From the NCBI GenBank assembly GCA_043744175.1, contig JAYTVD010000144.1, positions 1 to 16,696 of the forward strand: 16,696 nt of DNA, written 5' to 3'. The notes under the pieces are model-generated. The model did not search any database, had not been told where the DNA came from, and saw nothing but the letters and a program-made list of their open reading frames with translations. Numbering within the stretch: the stretch's first letter is position 1; each line of letters opens with the position of its first letter. Shown here piece after piece: positions 1 through 6,536 of this stretch. The position numbers and the translations under genes are program-made. Source of the stretch: JANMEX01 sp043744175 (lineage in GTDB: Bacteria > Pseudomonadota > Alphaproteobacteria > Rhizobiales > Rhizobiaceae).

Positions 1-291
1 TTCATGCCAGCGCGAGTCTGAGGCCGAGCCGTAAAGCACGCCGTAGAATAAAAAAAACGGGATGCACCATGCGCTTGGCCAGAAATAAATGGCAAATCCA
101 GCAAAAACGATCATGGAACCAAGCCAGATGATTGTGTCCATTGTCGCAGGCATATCAGAGCGTTGCATCAACGCTTTCATGTCCTTGCGCGATACTTCCG
201 TGTGATACCATTCTGCCGATTTAAGGCCGCGTTCGACGGCCAGTTTGGCGTCGCGGCCTAGCAGGCCGTAGTCTTTTTTGACCGATTCCAT
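1..291 (-). CDS. Fatty acid desaturase family membrane protein (MocD-like?), N-terminal part only
   Basis: This partial gene gives 97 residues and leaves the window at the left edge, still open. Reading the reverse strand from ATG 291-289 gives a protein beginning MESVKKDYGLLG. A hydrophobic stretch runs from about residue 52 to 88 (TIIWLGSMIVFAGFAIYFWP, then a second one). The visible part ends in SRWHE, which I read as the start of the first histidine box (HECGH) of membrane di-iron desaturases/hydroxylases. A strong ribosome site (AAGGGG) lies about 9 bases upstream of the ATG. Proteins of this family include MocD of rhizopine catabolism, which works with a ferredoxin (MocE) and reductase (MocF); that link is inferred from the neighbouring genes. 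The gene is divergent from the LacI-type regulator. The catalytic core lies outside the window, so the exact subfamily is open. Confidence 0.75.
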   Translation of the reverse strand, partial: MESVKKDYGLLGRDAKLAVERGLKSAEWYHTEVSRKDMKALMQRSDMPATMDTIIWLGSMIVFAGFAIYFWPSAWCIPFFLFYGVLYGSASDSRWHE

Positions 292-417
292 GCAAGAAAT
301 CCCCTTTGATGATTGGATATAGCGCAAGCTGCGCAAATTTCTCAAGGCCATGATGTTTTTTCTATCATTTCCTTTCATACTGTGATTAAGGCACTTTGTG
401 AAAAGATGGAGCGTGTC
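292..417. promoter_or_regulatory. Divergent promoter region between desaturase and LacI-type regulator
   Basis: This 126-bp space separates two divergent genes and must hold both promoters. It contains a 5-3-5 inverted repeat, GCGCAAGCTGCGC, at 322-334, running into GCGCAAAT at 331-338. The same octamer occurs at 1490-1497 inside the inverted repeat downstream of the regulator, so it is a candidate operator half-site. An AT-rich tract follows at 351-380. I could not assign convincing -35/-10 boxes. If the regulator started at the more upstream TTG (313), part of this region would be coding. Confidence 0.4.
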
Positions 418-1449
418 ATGGGATCTCGTCCAACCATAACTGATTTGGCAGTGAAGGCCGGTGTTAGCATTGCCACCGTGGACCGGGTGCTGAATGGACG
501 CCTTAAGGTACGGGACGAGACGTCACGGCGCGTTTATGAGGCTGCCAAAGAAATTGGCTTTCATGCGACCTCGCTTATTCGCCAGCGTATTCAGGCGGAT
601 ATGCCGGAAATCCGGCTGGGGTTCAGTTTGGAGCCGAATTCGCACCCGTTCTATCAAACGTTTGCCACAGAGCTGGCAAAAGCCGTGGAGAGCACTCCCG
701 GCGTTCGTATCCGCACCTATATTGAGTTCGCCAAGCGCGTCACGCCGACTGAAAATGTCGAAATGCTGGAATTTTTAGGTAAACGTTGCCAAGCGGTTGC
801 GATGACGAGCTTTGATCACCACTCCGTAACGAAGGCGGTGGATAACTTGAGGCATCAGGGAAAACCTGTGTTTTCGCTGCTTTCTGACTTCGCGCAGGGC
901 GTACGTGAAGGGTATATTGGTCTCAACAATATGAAAGTTGGGCGCACGGCGGCTTGGCTTATATCGCAAATGGCCAAGAAGCCGGGGAAAGTGGCGTTGT
1001 TCGTCGGCAGTCACCGCTGGCACGGGCACGAGCTGCGCGAGACAGGATTTCGCAGCTATTTTCGTGAACATGCACCAGAGTTTGAGCTTTTGGATACGGT
1101 CGTAAACCTTGATACACCGCAAGTTACCCATGAAACTACACTCAATTTGTTGAAACGCTACCCGGACTTGGTTGGGTTTTATGTGGCAGGCGGAGGCATG
1201 GAAGGCGCAATTTCGGCGCTGCGAGAAGAGGCAAAAACCCGGAAATTATCCGTTGTTGTCAACGAGAGCACGCCAGACTCTGTCGCCGCCCTGCAAGATC
1301 ATATCGTATCTGCTGCGATTGCAACACCGCTGCCTTTACTTTGCCGTTCTCTGGTGGATCTGATGGTGAATGCCGTATTGAACGGGTTTGCCGAAACGCC
1401 GGGCCAGCTATTTTTGCCTTTCAATTTACATGTGCCGGAGAGTCTTTAA
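418..1449 (+). CDS. LacI-family transcriptional regulator
   Basis: This 343-residue DNA-binding repressor/activator has the LacI/PurR layout. Residues 6-27 form the helix-turn-helix, with GVSIATVDRVLNG as recognition and hinge-entry segment; the D where most family members have S (TVSRVLN) is, from memory, common in rhizobial regulators. The remainder is a periplasmic-binding-protein-like sensor domain, starting near EIRLGFSLEPNSHPFY, of the kind that binds sugars or cyclitols. The reading frame is open back to a TTG at 313 and has an ATG at 406. I chose ATG 418 because GGAG sits six bases upstream and the protein then begins MGSRPTITDLA, directly ahead of the helix-turn-helix. Divergence from the desaturase and proximity to the importer suggest that it senses the imported compound and controls both transcription units. 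The ligand is unknown. Confidence 0.88.
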   Translation: MGSRPTITDLAVKAGVSIATVDRVLNGRLKVRDETSRRVYEAAKEIGFHATSLIRQRIQADMPEIRLGFSLEPNSHPFYQTFATELAKAVESTPGVRIRTYIEFAKRVTPTENVEMLEFLGKRCQAVAMTSFDHHSVTKAVDNLRHQGKPVFSLLSDFAQGVREGYIGLNNMKVGRTAAWLISQMAKKPGKVALFVGSHRWHGHELRETGFRSYFREHAPEFELLDTVVNLDTPQVTHETTLNLLKRYPDLVGFYVAGGGMEGAISALREEAKTRKLSVVVNESTPDSVAALQDHIVSAAIATPLPLLCRSLVDLMVNAVLNGFAETPGQLFLPFNLHVPESL

Positions 1450-1452
1450 GGT

Positions 1453-1499
1453 AAATGATGGAATTCTTTCATTTGCGATACCATTCATCGCGCAAATGA
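1453..1499. repeat. Overlapping inverted repeats downstream of the regulator
   Basis: TCATTTGCG (1469-1477) and CGCAAATGA (1491-1499) form a perfect 9-bp inverted repeat with a 13-base spacer. AAATGA at 1453-1458 is an alternative partner for TCATTT (1469-1474), so two mutually exclusive hairpins are possible. No T-run follows the second arm, which argues against a simple intrinsic terminator. The arm contains GCGCAAAT, also present at 331-338 ahead of the regulator gene. It could be an operator for the downstream isomerase gene or a processing/termination structure for the regulator transcript. Confidence 0.45.
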
Positions 1500-1545
1500 T
1501 AGATATTCTTGCATATATTGTTTGACGATTGGCACTACGACTACG

Positions 1546-1622
1546 ATGCTGGAGGGGCGCGAGGAGCGCACGAGAACAGCACGAGGATCGCACGGAGATG
1601 ATGCGGAAACGGTACGGAACCG
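1546..1622 (+). repeat. Degenerate 11-bp tandem array ahead of the isomerase gene
   Basis: From 1546 to 1622 the sequence falls into seven consecutive 11-base units with rough consensus GCACGRRRANN. Examples are GCGCGAGGAGC (1557), GCACGAGAACA (1568), GCACGAGGATC (1579), GCACGGAGATG (1590), ATGCGGAAACG (1601) and GTACGGAACCG (1612). The period is not a multiple of three, so it does not reflect protein coding, and 11 bp is close to one helical turn. It is purine-rich on the plus strand and carries several GGAG/GAGGA motifs, none well placed for ATG 1662. I infer either helically phased protein-binding sites or a decayed microsatellite. Confidence 0.5.
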
Positions 1623-1661
1623 TTGCGCCAACAGCGTGCCCTACAGTCGGAACAGATACGC

Positions 1662-2474
1662 ATGCAATTTGCCCTTAATCACATGTGCGCACCCAATTTG
1701 CGCATCCCCGAATTTTTTGACCTCGCCGTTTCGCTGGGGCTTAACGCCGTAGAAATTCGCAATGACCTTGCCGGCAACGCGATACTCGATGGCACGACGC
1801 CAGCCTGCATTAAGGCTGAGGCGCAAAAGCGTGCCATTAAGATTATTTCAATTAACGCGTTGCAGCGCTTCAATGAGTGGACAGATACGCGGGCGGCGGA
1901 AGCGGCTGAGCTTATCAATTATGCTGCAGCTTGCGGGGCAGAGGCGCTGGTGCTCGTGCCGACCAATGATAATTCAGGTAAAGCAGACGGCGTGCGTCAA
2001 GCCAATTTGCGGCAGGCGCTGACCGAACTTCGTCAGCTTCTAAATGCGGCGGGCATTGTTGGATTTGTTGAGCCACTTGGTTTTGATGCGTGCTCATTAA
2101 GCCGGAAGTCAGAAGCGGTGGATGCCATTGCAACGCTCAATGCCGGAGACACTTTCCGCGTGGTGCACGACACCTTCCATCACCATCTGGCTGGCGAAGA
2201 CGCAATTTTCCCGGCGGCGACTGGGCTTATTCATATTTCAGGTGTGAATGATCCGAAGGTATCGATAGCCGACATGCGCGACAGCTATCGCGTGCTCGTG
2301 GATGCGGCGGACCGTTTGGACAATGTTGGTCAGATCAAACGGCTGAAGGCGGCTGGTTCTAATGCCATTTTGTCGTTCGAGCCTTTCGCCGCTGAAGTCC
2401 ATGACTTGGCCGACCCGCAATCGGCGCTGCGCCAGTCAATTAAGTTCATTCAAGAGGGTTTGAAAAATAATTGA
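1662..2474 (+). CDS. Sugar phosphate isomerase/epimerase-type TIM-barrel protein, IolI (2-keto-myo-inositol isomerase)-like
   Basis: This 270-residue cytoplasmic protein belongs to the AP-endonuclease-2 (xylose-isomerase-like) TIM-barrel family and resembles IolI, which isomerises 2-keto-myo-inositol. Shared landmarks are AVEIRND (about 29-35), INALQRFNEW (64-73), GFVEPLGF (134-141), VVHDTFHHH (167-175), IHISG (190-194) and LSFEPF (237-242). The expected divalent-metal ligands are E137, D170, H191 and E240, spaced much as in IolI. MocC of rhizopine catabolism belongs to the same broad family, so IolI, IolE or MocC-type reactions are all possible. The frame is open back to TTG 1623, but the family-like N-terminus begins at ATG 1662; no strong ribosome site precedes it, so the start is less certain than for its neighbours. 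It lies 212 bp after the regulator and 176 bp before the importer genes. Confidence 0.8.
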   Translation: MQFALNHMCAPNLRIPEFFDLAVSLGLNAVEIRNDLAGNAILDGTTPACIKAEAQKRAIKIISINALQRFNEWTDTRAAEAAELINYAAACGAEALVLVPTNDNSGKADGVRQANLRQALTELRQLLNAAGIVGFVEPLGFDACSLSRKSEAVDAIATLNAGDTFRVVHDTFHHHLAGEDAIFPAATGLIHISGVNDPKVSIADMRDSYRVLVDAADRLDNVGQIKRLKAAGSNAILSFEPFAAEVHDLADPQSALRQSIKFIQEGLKNN

Positions 2475-2505
2475 AACAATTTGAGACGCAAGACGCGGTT
2501 TACCG

Positions 2506-2600
2506 TTGACGCATCGTCAAATAAATGGAATTAATATTCCATTGAATAATATAAAGATGTTTATGTTCCAAAATATCTTTATTCAATTCCCGATTTCGGG
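2506..2600. promoter_or_regulatory. Candidate promoter/operator and leader of the binding-protein gene with stacked inverted repeats
   Basis: Three symmetric elements follow one another ahead of the binding-protein gene. TTGACG-CAT-CGTCAA (2506-2520) is a perfect 6-3-6 palindrome whose left arm reads as a -35 box. AATGGAAT-TAAT-ATTCCATT (2524-2543) is a perfect 8-4-8 palindrome in the zone expected for a -10. Then ATTGAATAA (2541-2549) can pair with TTATTCAAT (2579-2587), and ATAAAGAT (2551-2558) with ATCTTTAT (2575-2582). A short hairpin, CCCGA-TT-TCGGG, ends at 2600. The stretch 2520-2587 is strikingly AT-rich. A role as regulator target and mRNA leader is inferred; no transcription start can be read from the sequence. 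Confidence 0.5.
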
Positions 2601-2650
2601 GTAAATCCGGCTAATTCAGTGCATCCGGGCACTTTTCTGGGAGGAAGATT

Positions 2651-3574
2651 ATGAAGCGTACTATTTTGGCACTGGCTGCCACCGTATTGATGGGTTCATC
2701 CGCATTTGCCGGTAACATCGGCGTGTCGATGGCTAATTCGGATACATTCTTGACTGTACTGCGTCAGGGCATTGAAGCTGCGGGCAAAGAAGCGAACCAG
2801 CCAGTTCAAATCGAAATTGCTGACGATGATGTTTCCAAGCAATTGTCACAAATTCAGAACTTCATTGCTGCCAAGGTTGATGCGATCATCGTGAACGCAG
2901 TTGATACTTCGGCAACAGCACCAATGACCAAGCTTGCCAATGATGCTGGCATCCCAATCGTTTATGTGAACCGTCAGCCTTCAGATGTTGATGCACTTGG
3001 GCCAAAGGGCGCATTTGTGGCTTCAAACGAAGTTGACTCCGGCACATTGGAAACCAAAGAAGTTTGCCGTCTTCTCGGCGGCAAGGGCGACATTCTTGTT
3101 ATGCAGGGCGACCTTGCTAACCAAGCTGCTGTTCAGCGCACCAAGGACATTCACGATGTTATCGCAACACCGGAATGTGCAGGCATGAAAATCCTCGACG
3201 AACAGACAGCCGTTTGGGATCCAATCAAGGCGCAGGATTTGATGACCAACTGGATTGCTGCAGGCCACAAGCCAGCCGCCGTTATTGCCAACAATGACAA
3301 CATGGCCATTGGCGCGATCAACGCCATGAAGGCTGCCGGTTGGGACATGAAGACTGTTGTTGTTGCCGGTATCGATGCAACGCAAGAAGCATTGGCTACC
3401 ATGAAGGCAGGCGATTTGGACGCAACAGTGTTCCAAGATGCTGCGGGTCAAGGCAAGGGCGCCGTTGATACAGCGATGAAGCTGGTTAAGGGCGAAAAAG
3501 TTGATGCCAAGGTTTACATCCCATTCCAGCTCGTAACGCCGGAAAACATGGGCGACTTTATGGCTAAGAACTAA
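2651..3574 (+). CDS. Sugar/cyclitol ABC transporter periplasmic substrate-binding protein (MocB/inositol-binding-like)
   Basis: This 307-residue periplasmic binding protein of the ribose/inositol type (Peripla_BP_4) captures the substrate for the two importer components downstream. A clear signal peptide occupies residues 1-20 (positively charged start, hydrophobic core, SAFA before GNIGV). The mature protein starts in the first beta strand (IGVSMANSDTFLTVLRQGIE). QIQNFIAAKVDAIIVNAVDT, PIVYVNRQP, VIANNDNMAIGAI and FQDAAGQGKGAVD are family hallmarks. From memory the sequence is closest to rhizobial proteins annotated as rhizopine- or inositol-binding (MocB, IbpA class), for example in the ASNEV-SGTLETKEVCRLLGGKG stretch. 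GGAGG lies six bases before the ATG. A stable hairpin after the stop probably makes this gene more highly expressed than the ATPase and permease genes. The exact ligand is not determinable from sequence. Confidence 0.92.
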   Translation: MKRTILALAATVLMGSSAFAGNIGVSMANSDTFLTVLRQGIEAAGKEANQPVQIEIADDDVSKQLSQIQNFIAAKVDAIIVNAVDTSATAPMTKLANDAGIPIVYVNRQPSDVDALGPKGAFVASNEVDSGTLETKEVCRLLGGKGDILVMQGDLANQAAVQRTKDIHDVIATPECAGMKILDEQTAVWDPIKAQDLMTNWIAAGHKPAAVIANNDNMAIGAINAMKAAGWDMKTVVVAGIDATQEALATMKAGDLDATVFQDAAGQGKGAVDTAMKLVKGEKVDAKVYIPFQLVTPENMGDFMAKN

Positions 3575-3588
3575 TCGAAACTTACTAT

Positions 3589-3620
3589 CGTGCGCCACCG
3601 AAAATGGTGGCGCACGTTTA
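3589..3620 (+). terminator. Strong hairpin between binding-protein and ATPase genes
   Basis: CGTGCGCCACC (3589-3599) pairs perfectly with GGTGGCGCACG (3606-3616) around a six-base loop, and TTTA follows. The 11-bp GC-rich stem lies 15 bases after the stop of the binding-protein gene and 70 bases before the ATPase start. The T-run is short, so read-through is likely. In sugar importers such hairpins commonly act as partial terminators or 3' stabilisers that favour binding-protein expression; which applies here is inference. Confidence 0.75.
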
Positions 3621-3686
3621 ATTTCGAGACTTGAAACGCGGCCTTTTCGGTAGCACTGTCAATTTACAAACTGTTGGGAGGCAGGC

Positions 3687-5225
3687 ATGGTTAGTCCGGC
3701 GACGATGAAAATTGTCCGCGAGAGCGGCGCTGTCCCAGCTGCGGAATATATTCTCGAAGTAGAGAATGTGCGCAAAGAGTTTCCCGGCGTTGTGGCGTTG
3801 GATAATGTCGAATTTCGCCTCAAGCGCGGCACGGTTCATGCCTTGATGGGAGAGAACGGCGCAGGCAAATCCACTCTCATGAAAATTGTCGCGGGCATTT
3901 ATACGCCCGACTCCGGCTCGTTCAAATTGCGCGGTGTTGATATCCGCTTGAACGGTCCGCTGGACGCACTCGAAAACGGCATTGCGATGATTCATCAGGA
4001 ATTAAACCTGATGGGGCCGATGACAATTGCTGAAAATATCTGGATCCGCCGCGAGCCGAGGAACCGCTGGGGCCTGATAGACCACGGCAAAATGCGCGAT
4101 CAAACAGCCGCGCTTTTCAAGCGGCTCAACATTGATCTAGATCCGGAAATCGAAGTGGGCAGCCTTAGCGTTGCTAACCGCCAGATGGTCGAAATCGCCA
4201 AAGCAGTATCCTACGAGTCCGACGTGTTGATTATGGATGAGCCGACATCGGCGCTGACCGAGCGCGAAGTGGACCATCTTTTCAAAATCATCCGCGCACT
4301 TAAAAGCGAAGGCAAGGGCATCATCTATATTACCCATAAGATGAATGAACTGTTTGAAATTGCTGACGAAGTTTCGATTTTCCGCGACGGCAAATTCATC
4401 GCTACTAAGCACTCATCGGAAGTCACCCGCGACGATATCATCCGCATGATGGTGGGCCGCGAAATTACGCAGATGTTCCCGAAGGAAACCGTGCCGATTG
4501 GCAAGGTGAAACTGTCGGTGAAAAATCTCTGCCTGAAGAGCGTGTTTCACGATGTCTCGTTTGAGGTGCGCGAGGGCGAAATTCTCGGCATCGCCGGACT
4601 GGTCGGCTCTGGCCGTTCCAACATTGCCGAAACGATTTTTGGCGTGACGCCTGCGACCAGCGGCACCATCGAAATCGATGGCAAGCTGGTGAACATGAGC
4701 TCGCCCGCCGTTGCCATGAAAAACGGTATGGCCTTCTTGACGGAAGACCGCAAAGACACTGGCTGTTTCCTATTGCTCGACATTCAAGACAACACGCAAA
4801 TGGCCGTGCTGCAAAACAAATATGTCAAAAATGGCTTTGTGCAGCAGGCGCAGCTTTCCAAAGATTCCGAAGAGATGGCGCAAAAACTGCGCGTGCGCAC
4901 GCCCGATATGAGCGAGCCGATTATCAATCTTTCTGGTGGCAACCAGCAAAAGGTTCTGATTGCGCGCTGGCTGTTAACCCAGCCGCGCATTCTGATTTTG
5001 GATGAGCCGACGCGCGGCATTGATGTGGGCGCGAAGGCGGAGATTCACCGCCTCGTCAGCCAGCTTGCGGGGCAGGGCGTGGCGGTGATTATGATATCAT
5101 CCGAAATGCCGGAAGTGCTGGGTATGAGTGATCGTATCATGGTGGTGCACGAAGGCCGCGTGACAGGATTTTTGGATCGCAAAGATGCGGACCAAGTGAA
5201 AATTATGGAATTGGCGTCGCACTAA
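3687..5225 (+). CDS. Sugar ABC transporter ATP-binding protein, double-domain CUT2 type (RbsA/MglA-like)
   Basis: This 512-residue cytoplasmic ATPase has two fused nucleotide-binding domains and powers the permease encoded next to it. In domain 1, Walker A GENGAGKST is at 55-63, a degenerate signature LSVANRQ at 160-166 and Walker B LIMDEPTS around 181-188 (D184, E185). In domain 2, the Walker A is altered (GLVGSGRS, 304-311, R in place of the P-loop K), the signature is canonical LSGGNQQ (415-421) and Walker B is ILILDEPTRGID. One degenerate site in each half is the usual state of the RbsA/MglA family. The start ATG is preceded by GGGAGG. Compared with many relatives, about 15 extra residues (MVSPATMKIVRESGA) precede the first domain, and a second in-frame ATG at residue 7 is possible. 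The permease gene follows after 21 bp. Confidence 0.95.
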   Translation: MVSPATMKIVRESGAVPAAEYILEVENVRKEFPGVVALDNVEFRLKRGTVHALMGENGAGKSTLMKIVAGIYTPDSGSFKLRGVDIRLNGPLDALENGIAMIHQELNLMGPMTIAENIWIRREPRNRWGLIDHGKMRDQTAALFKRLNIDLDPEIEVGSLSVANRQMVEIAKAVSYESDVLIMDEPTSALTEREVDHLFKIIRALKSEGKGIIYITHKMNELFEIADEVSIFRDGKFIATKHSSEVTRDDIIRMMVGREITQMFPKETVPIGKVKLSVKNLCLKSVFHDVSFEVREGEILGIAGLVGSGRSNIAETIFGVTPATSGTIEIDGKLVNMSSPAVAMKNGMAFLTEDRKDTGCFLLLDIQDNTQMAVLQNKYVKNGFVQQAQLSKDSEEMAQKLRVRTPDMSEPIINLSGGNQQKVLIARWLLTQPRILILDEPTRGIDVGAKAEIHRLVSQLAGQGVAVIMISSEMPEVLGMSDRIMVVHEGRVTGFLDRKDADQVKIMELASH

Positions 5226-5246
5226 TTCAGTGACGGGGAGAGCATT

Positions 5247-6302
5247 ATGACAGATACATCACAAGACGCAGGCAAGTCGCTAACCGGCCTGAAAGCTGTG
5301 CGCCGTTTACCTCCAGAGTTCTCGATTCTTGCCGTTTTGTTCGGCATTATTTTGGTGTTTGAATTGCTTGGCTGGTATTTTATTGGCGAAAGCTTCGTTG
5401 CCAACAAGCAGCGGCTTTCGATTATTGTACTGCAAGTGGCGGTTACCGGCATCATCGCGATTGGCGTGACGCAGGTGATTATCACGGCTGGCGTGGACCT
5501 GTCGTCCGGCTCCATGGTTGGTTTTATCGCGATGATTGCGGCAAGTCTCGCGCAATCATCCACCAATGAACGTGCGGTTTTTTTAAGCTATGGATTGGTG
5601 GATTTGAACCCGATTTGGGCCATTTTAGCAGGTCTTTCGGCGGGGTTACTGCTAGGGTTTATCAATGGGTGGATTATTGCCAAAACCAAAATTCCACCGT
5701 TTATCGCCACGCTTGGAATGATGGTTTCGGCTCGCGGTTTGGCGAAATGGTATACGCTCGGCCAGCCGGTGGCGCTGCTTAATGATAGCTTCAACTGGTT
5801 CGGCCAAAGCTTTCCGGTATTTGGTTTTCCCGTGCCGCGTCCGGTTATCGTGTTCATTATTGTGGCAATCATTTTCCACATTGCCCTGACATACACCCGC
5901 TACGGCAAGTTCACCTATGCGATCGGTGCCAATCCTCAAGCCGCACGCGTTTCGGGTATCAACATCGGCAATCATTTAATCAAGGTCTATGCGATTGCCG
6001 GTCTCTTGTCCGGGCTGGCAGCCATTATGACGGCAGCACGTGCCCAGTCTGCGCAGCCGGGTCTTGGTGTAGGCTATGAGTTGGATGCTATCGCGGCCAC
6101 AGTTATCGGCGGAACATCGCTGGCAGGCGGCATTGGCCGGATTACAGGCACCTTCATTGGCACGATTATTCTTGGCGTTGTTATGTCTGGTTTCACGTTC
6201 CTGAAGGTTGGCGCTTACTATCAGGAAATCGTCAAAGGCATCATCATCGTGGCAGCCGTGGTTATCGACCAGCATCGCCAAAACAAGCGCCGCAGCGCGT
6301 AG
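5247..6302 (+). CDS. Sugar ABC transporter permease, CUT2 type (RbsC-like)
   Basis: This 351-residue inner-membrane permease (BPD_transp_2 family) would form a homodimer with the fused ATPase and accept substrate from the binding protein. It has many hydrophobic segments, starting with FSILAVLFGIILVFELLGW at about residue 25. Family motifs are ITAGVDLSSGSMVGF, PFIATLGMMVSARGLA, GANPQAARVSGIN (the ATPase-contact loop) and AATVIGGTSLAGGIGRITGT near the C-terminus. GGGGAG lies seven bases before the ATG and only 21 bp separate it from the ATPase gene, so the two are cotranscribed. It ends in a basic tail (HRQNKRRSA). Nothing clearly follows it as a terminator before the tRNA relic 16 bases downstream. 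Confidence 0.94.
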   Translation: MTDTSQDAGKSLTGLKAVRRLPPEFSILAVLFGIILVFELLGWYFIGESFVANKQRLSIIVLQVAVTGIIAIGVTQVIITAGVDLSSGSMVGFIAMIAASLAQSSTNERAVFLSYGLVDLNPIWAILAGLSAGLLLGFINGWIIAKTKIPPFIATLGMMVSARGLAKWYTLGQPVALLNDSFNWFGQSFPVFGFPVPRPVIVFIIVAIIFHIALTYTRYGKFTYAIGANPQAARVSGINIGNHLIKVYAIAGLLSGLAAIMTAARAQSAQPGLGVGYELDAIAATVIGGTSLAGGIGRITGTFIGTIILGVVMSGFTFLKVGAYYQEIVKGIIIVAAVVIDQHRQNKRRSA

Positions 6303-6318
6303 AACCCACATCATCAAC

Positions 6319-6394
6319 TGGTCGGAGTGAGAGTATTTGACCTCCGACCCTTTCGTTCCGAACGAAGTACGCTACCAAGCTGCGCTACACTCCG
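6319..6394 (-). pseudogene. Degenerate tRNA-Pro (CGG anticodon), probable pseudogene
   Basis: The reverse strand from 6394 to 6319 folds as a tRNA-Pro. The acceptor stem CGGAGTG/CACTCCG is perfect, with A73 and an encoded CCA; the D-arm is GCGC-AGCTTGGTA-GCGT; the anticodon loop TTCGGAA has anticodon CGG; the variable loop is GGGTC. Against the usual alphaproteobacterial tRNA-Pro it is one base short (76 nt), because the T-loop reads TCAAAT instead of TTCAAAT. The T-stem has a G53-A61 mismatch, the anticodon stem a C27-A43 mismatch, and position 37 is A rather than the G that is methylated in tRNA-Pro. These changes should make it non-functional, with an intact copy elsewhere in the genome. 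It lies between the permease gene and the GMP-AGE gene, opposite in direction to both. Confidence 0.8.
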
Positions 6395-6536
6395 CCATTA
6401 GATTGATGTTTATAGCAACTGCGAAACGGTGCCTCAGAACGTTTTGTGACGCGCAAAATGTTAGCGTTAGGTTGCAGTTCGCGCCAAAAACTGCGAAGTC
6501 AGATGCGAAAAGCAAATCACGCGGCAGGACTATTCA

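Noticed and set aside
313..417. Upstream extension of the LacI-type regulator to TTG 313 or ATG 406
   Set aside because: The extra residues have no counterpart in the family, and ATG 418 has a good GGAG site at the right distance.
1522..1752. Plus-strand frame through the 11-bp array, starting at TTG
   Set aside because: It is out of frame with the isomerase and its sequence simply reflects the periodic DNA. A frameshifted N-terminal extension of the isomerase was considered, but the family-like N-terminus begins at ATG 1662.
3023..3598. 191-codon open frame on the minus strand
   Set aside because: It lies wholly antisense to the binding-protein gene and its hairpin, and its translation shows no recognisable domain. 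The plus-strand frame has a signal peptide and family motifs.
4593..4625. Loss of the Walker A lysine in the second ATPase domain
   Set aside because: An altered second P-loop (GLVGSGRS) is usual in RbsA/MglA-type double ATPases, so it is not a defect specific to this gene.
6417..6497. Direct repeat AACTGCGAA at 6417-6425 and 6489-6497
   Set aside because: Nine bases over a short distance with no additional copies or element context; considered as possible att or transposon ends but unsupported.
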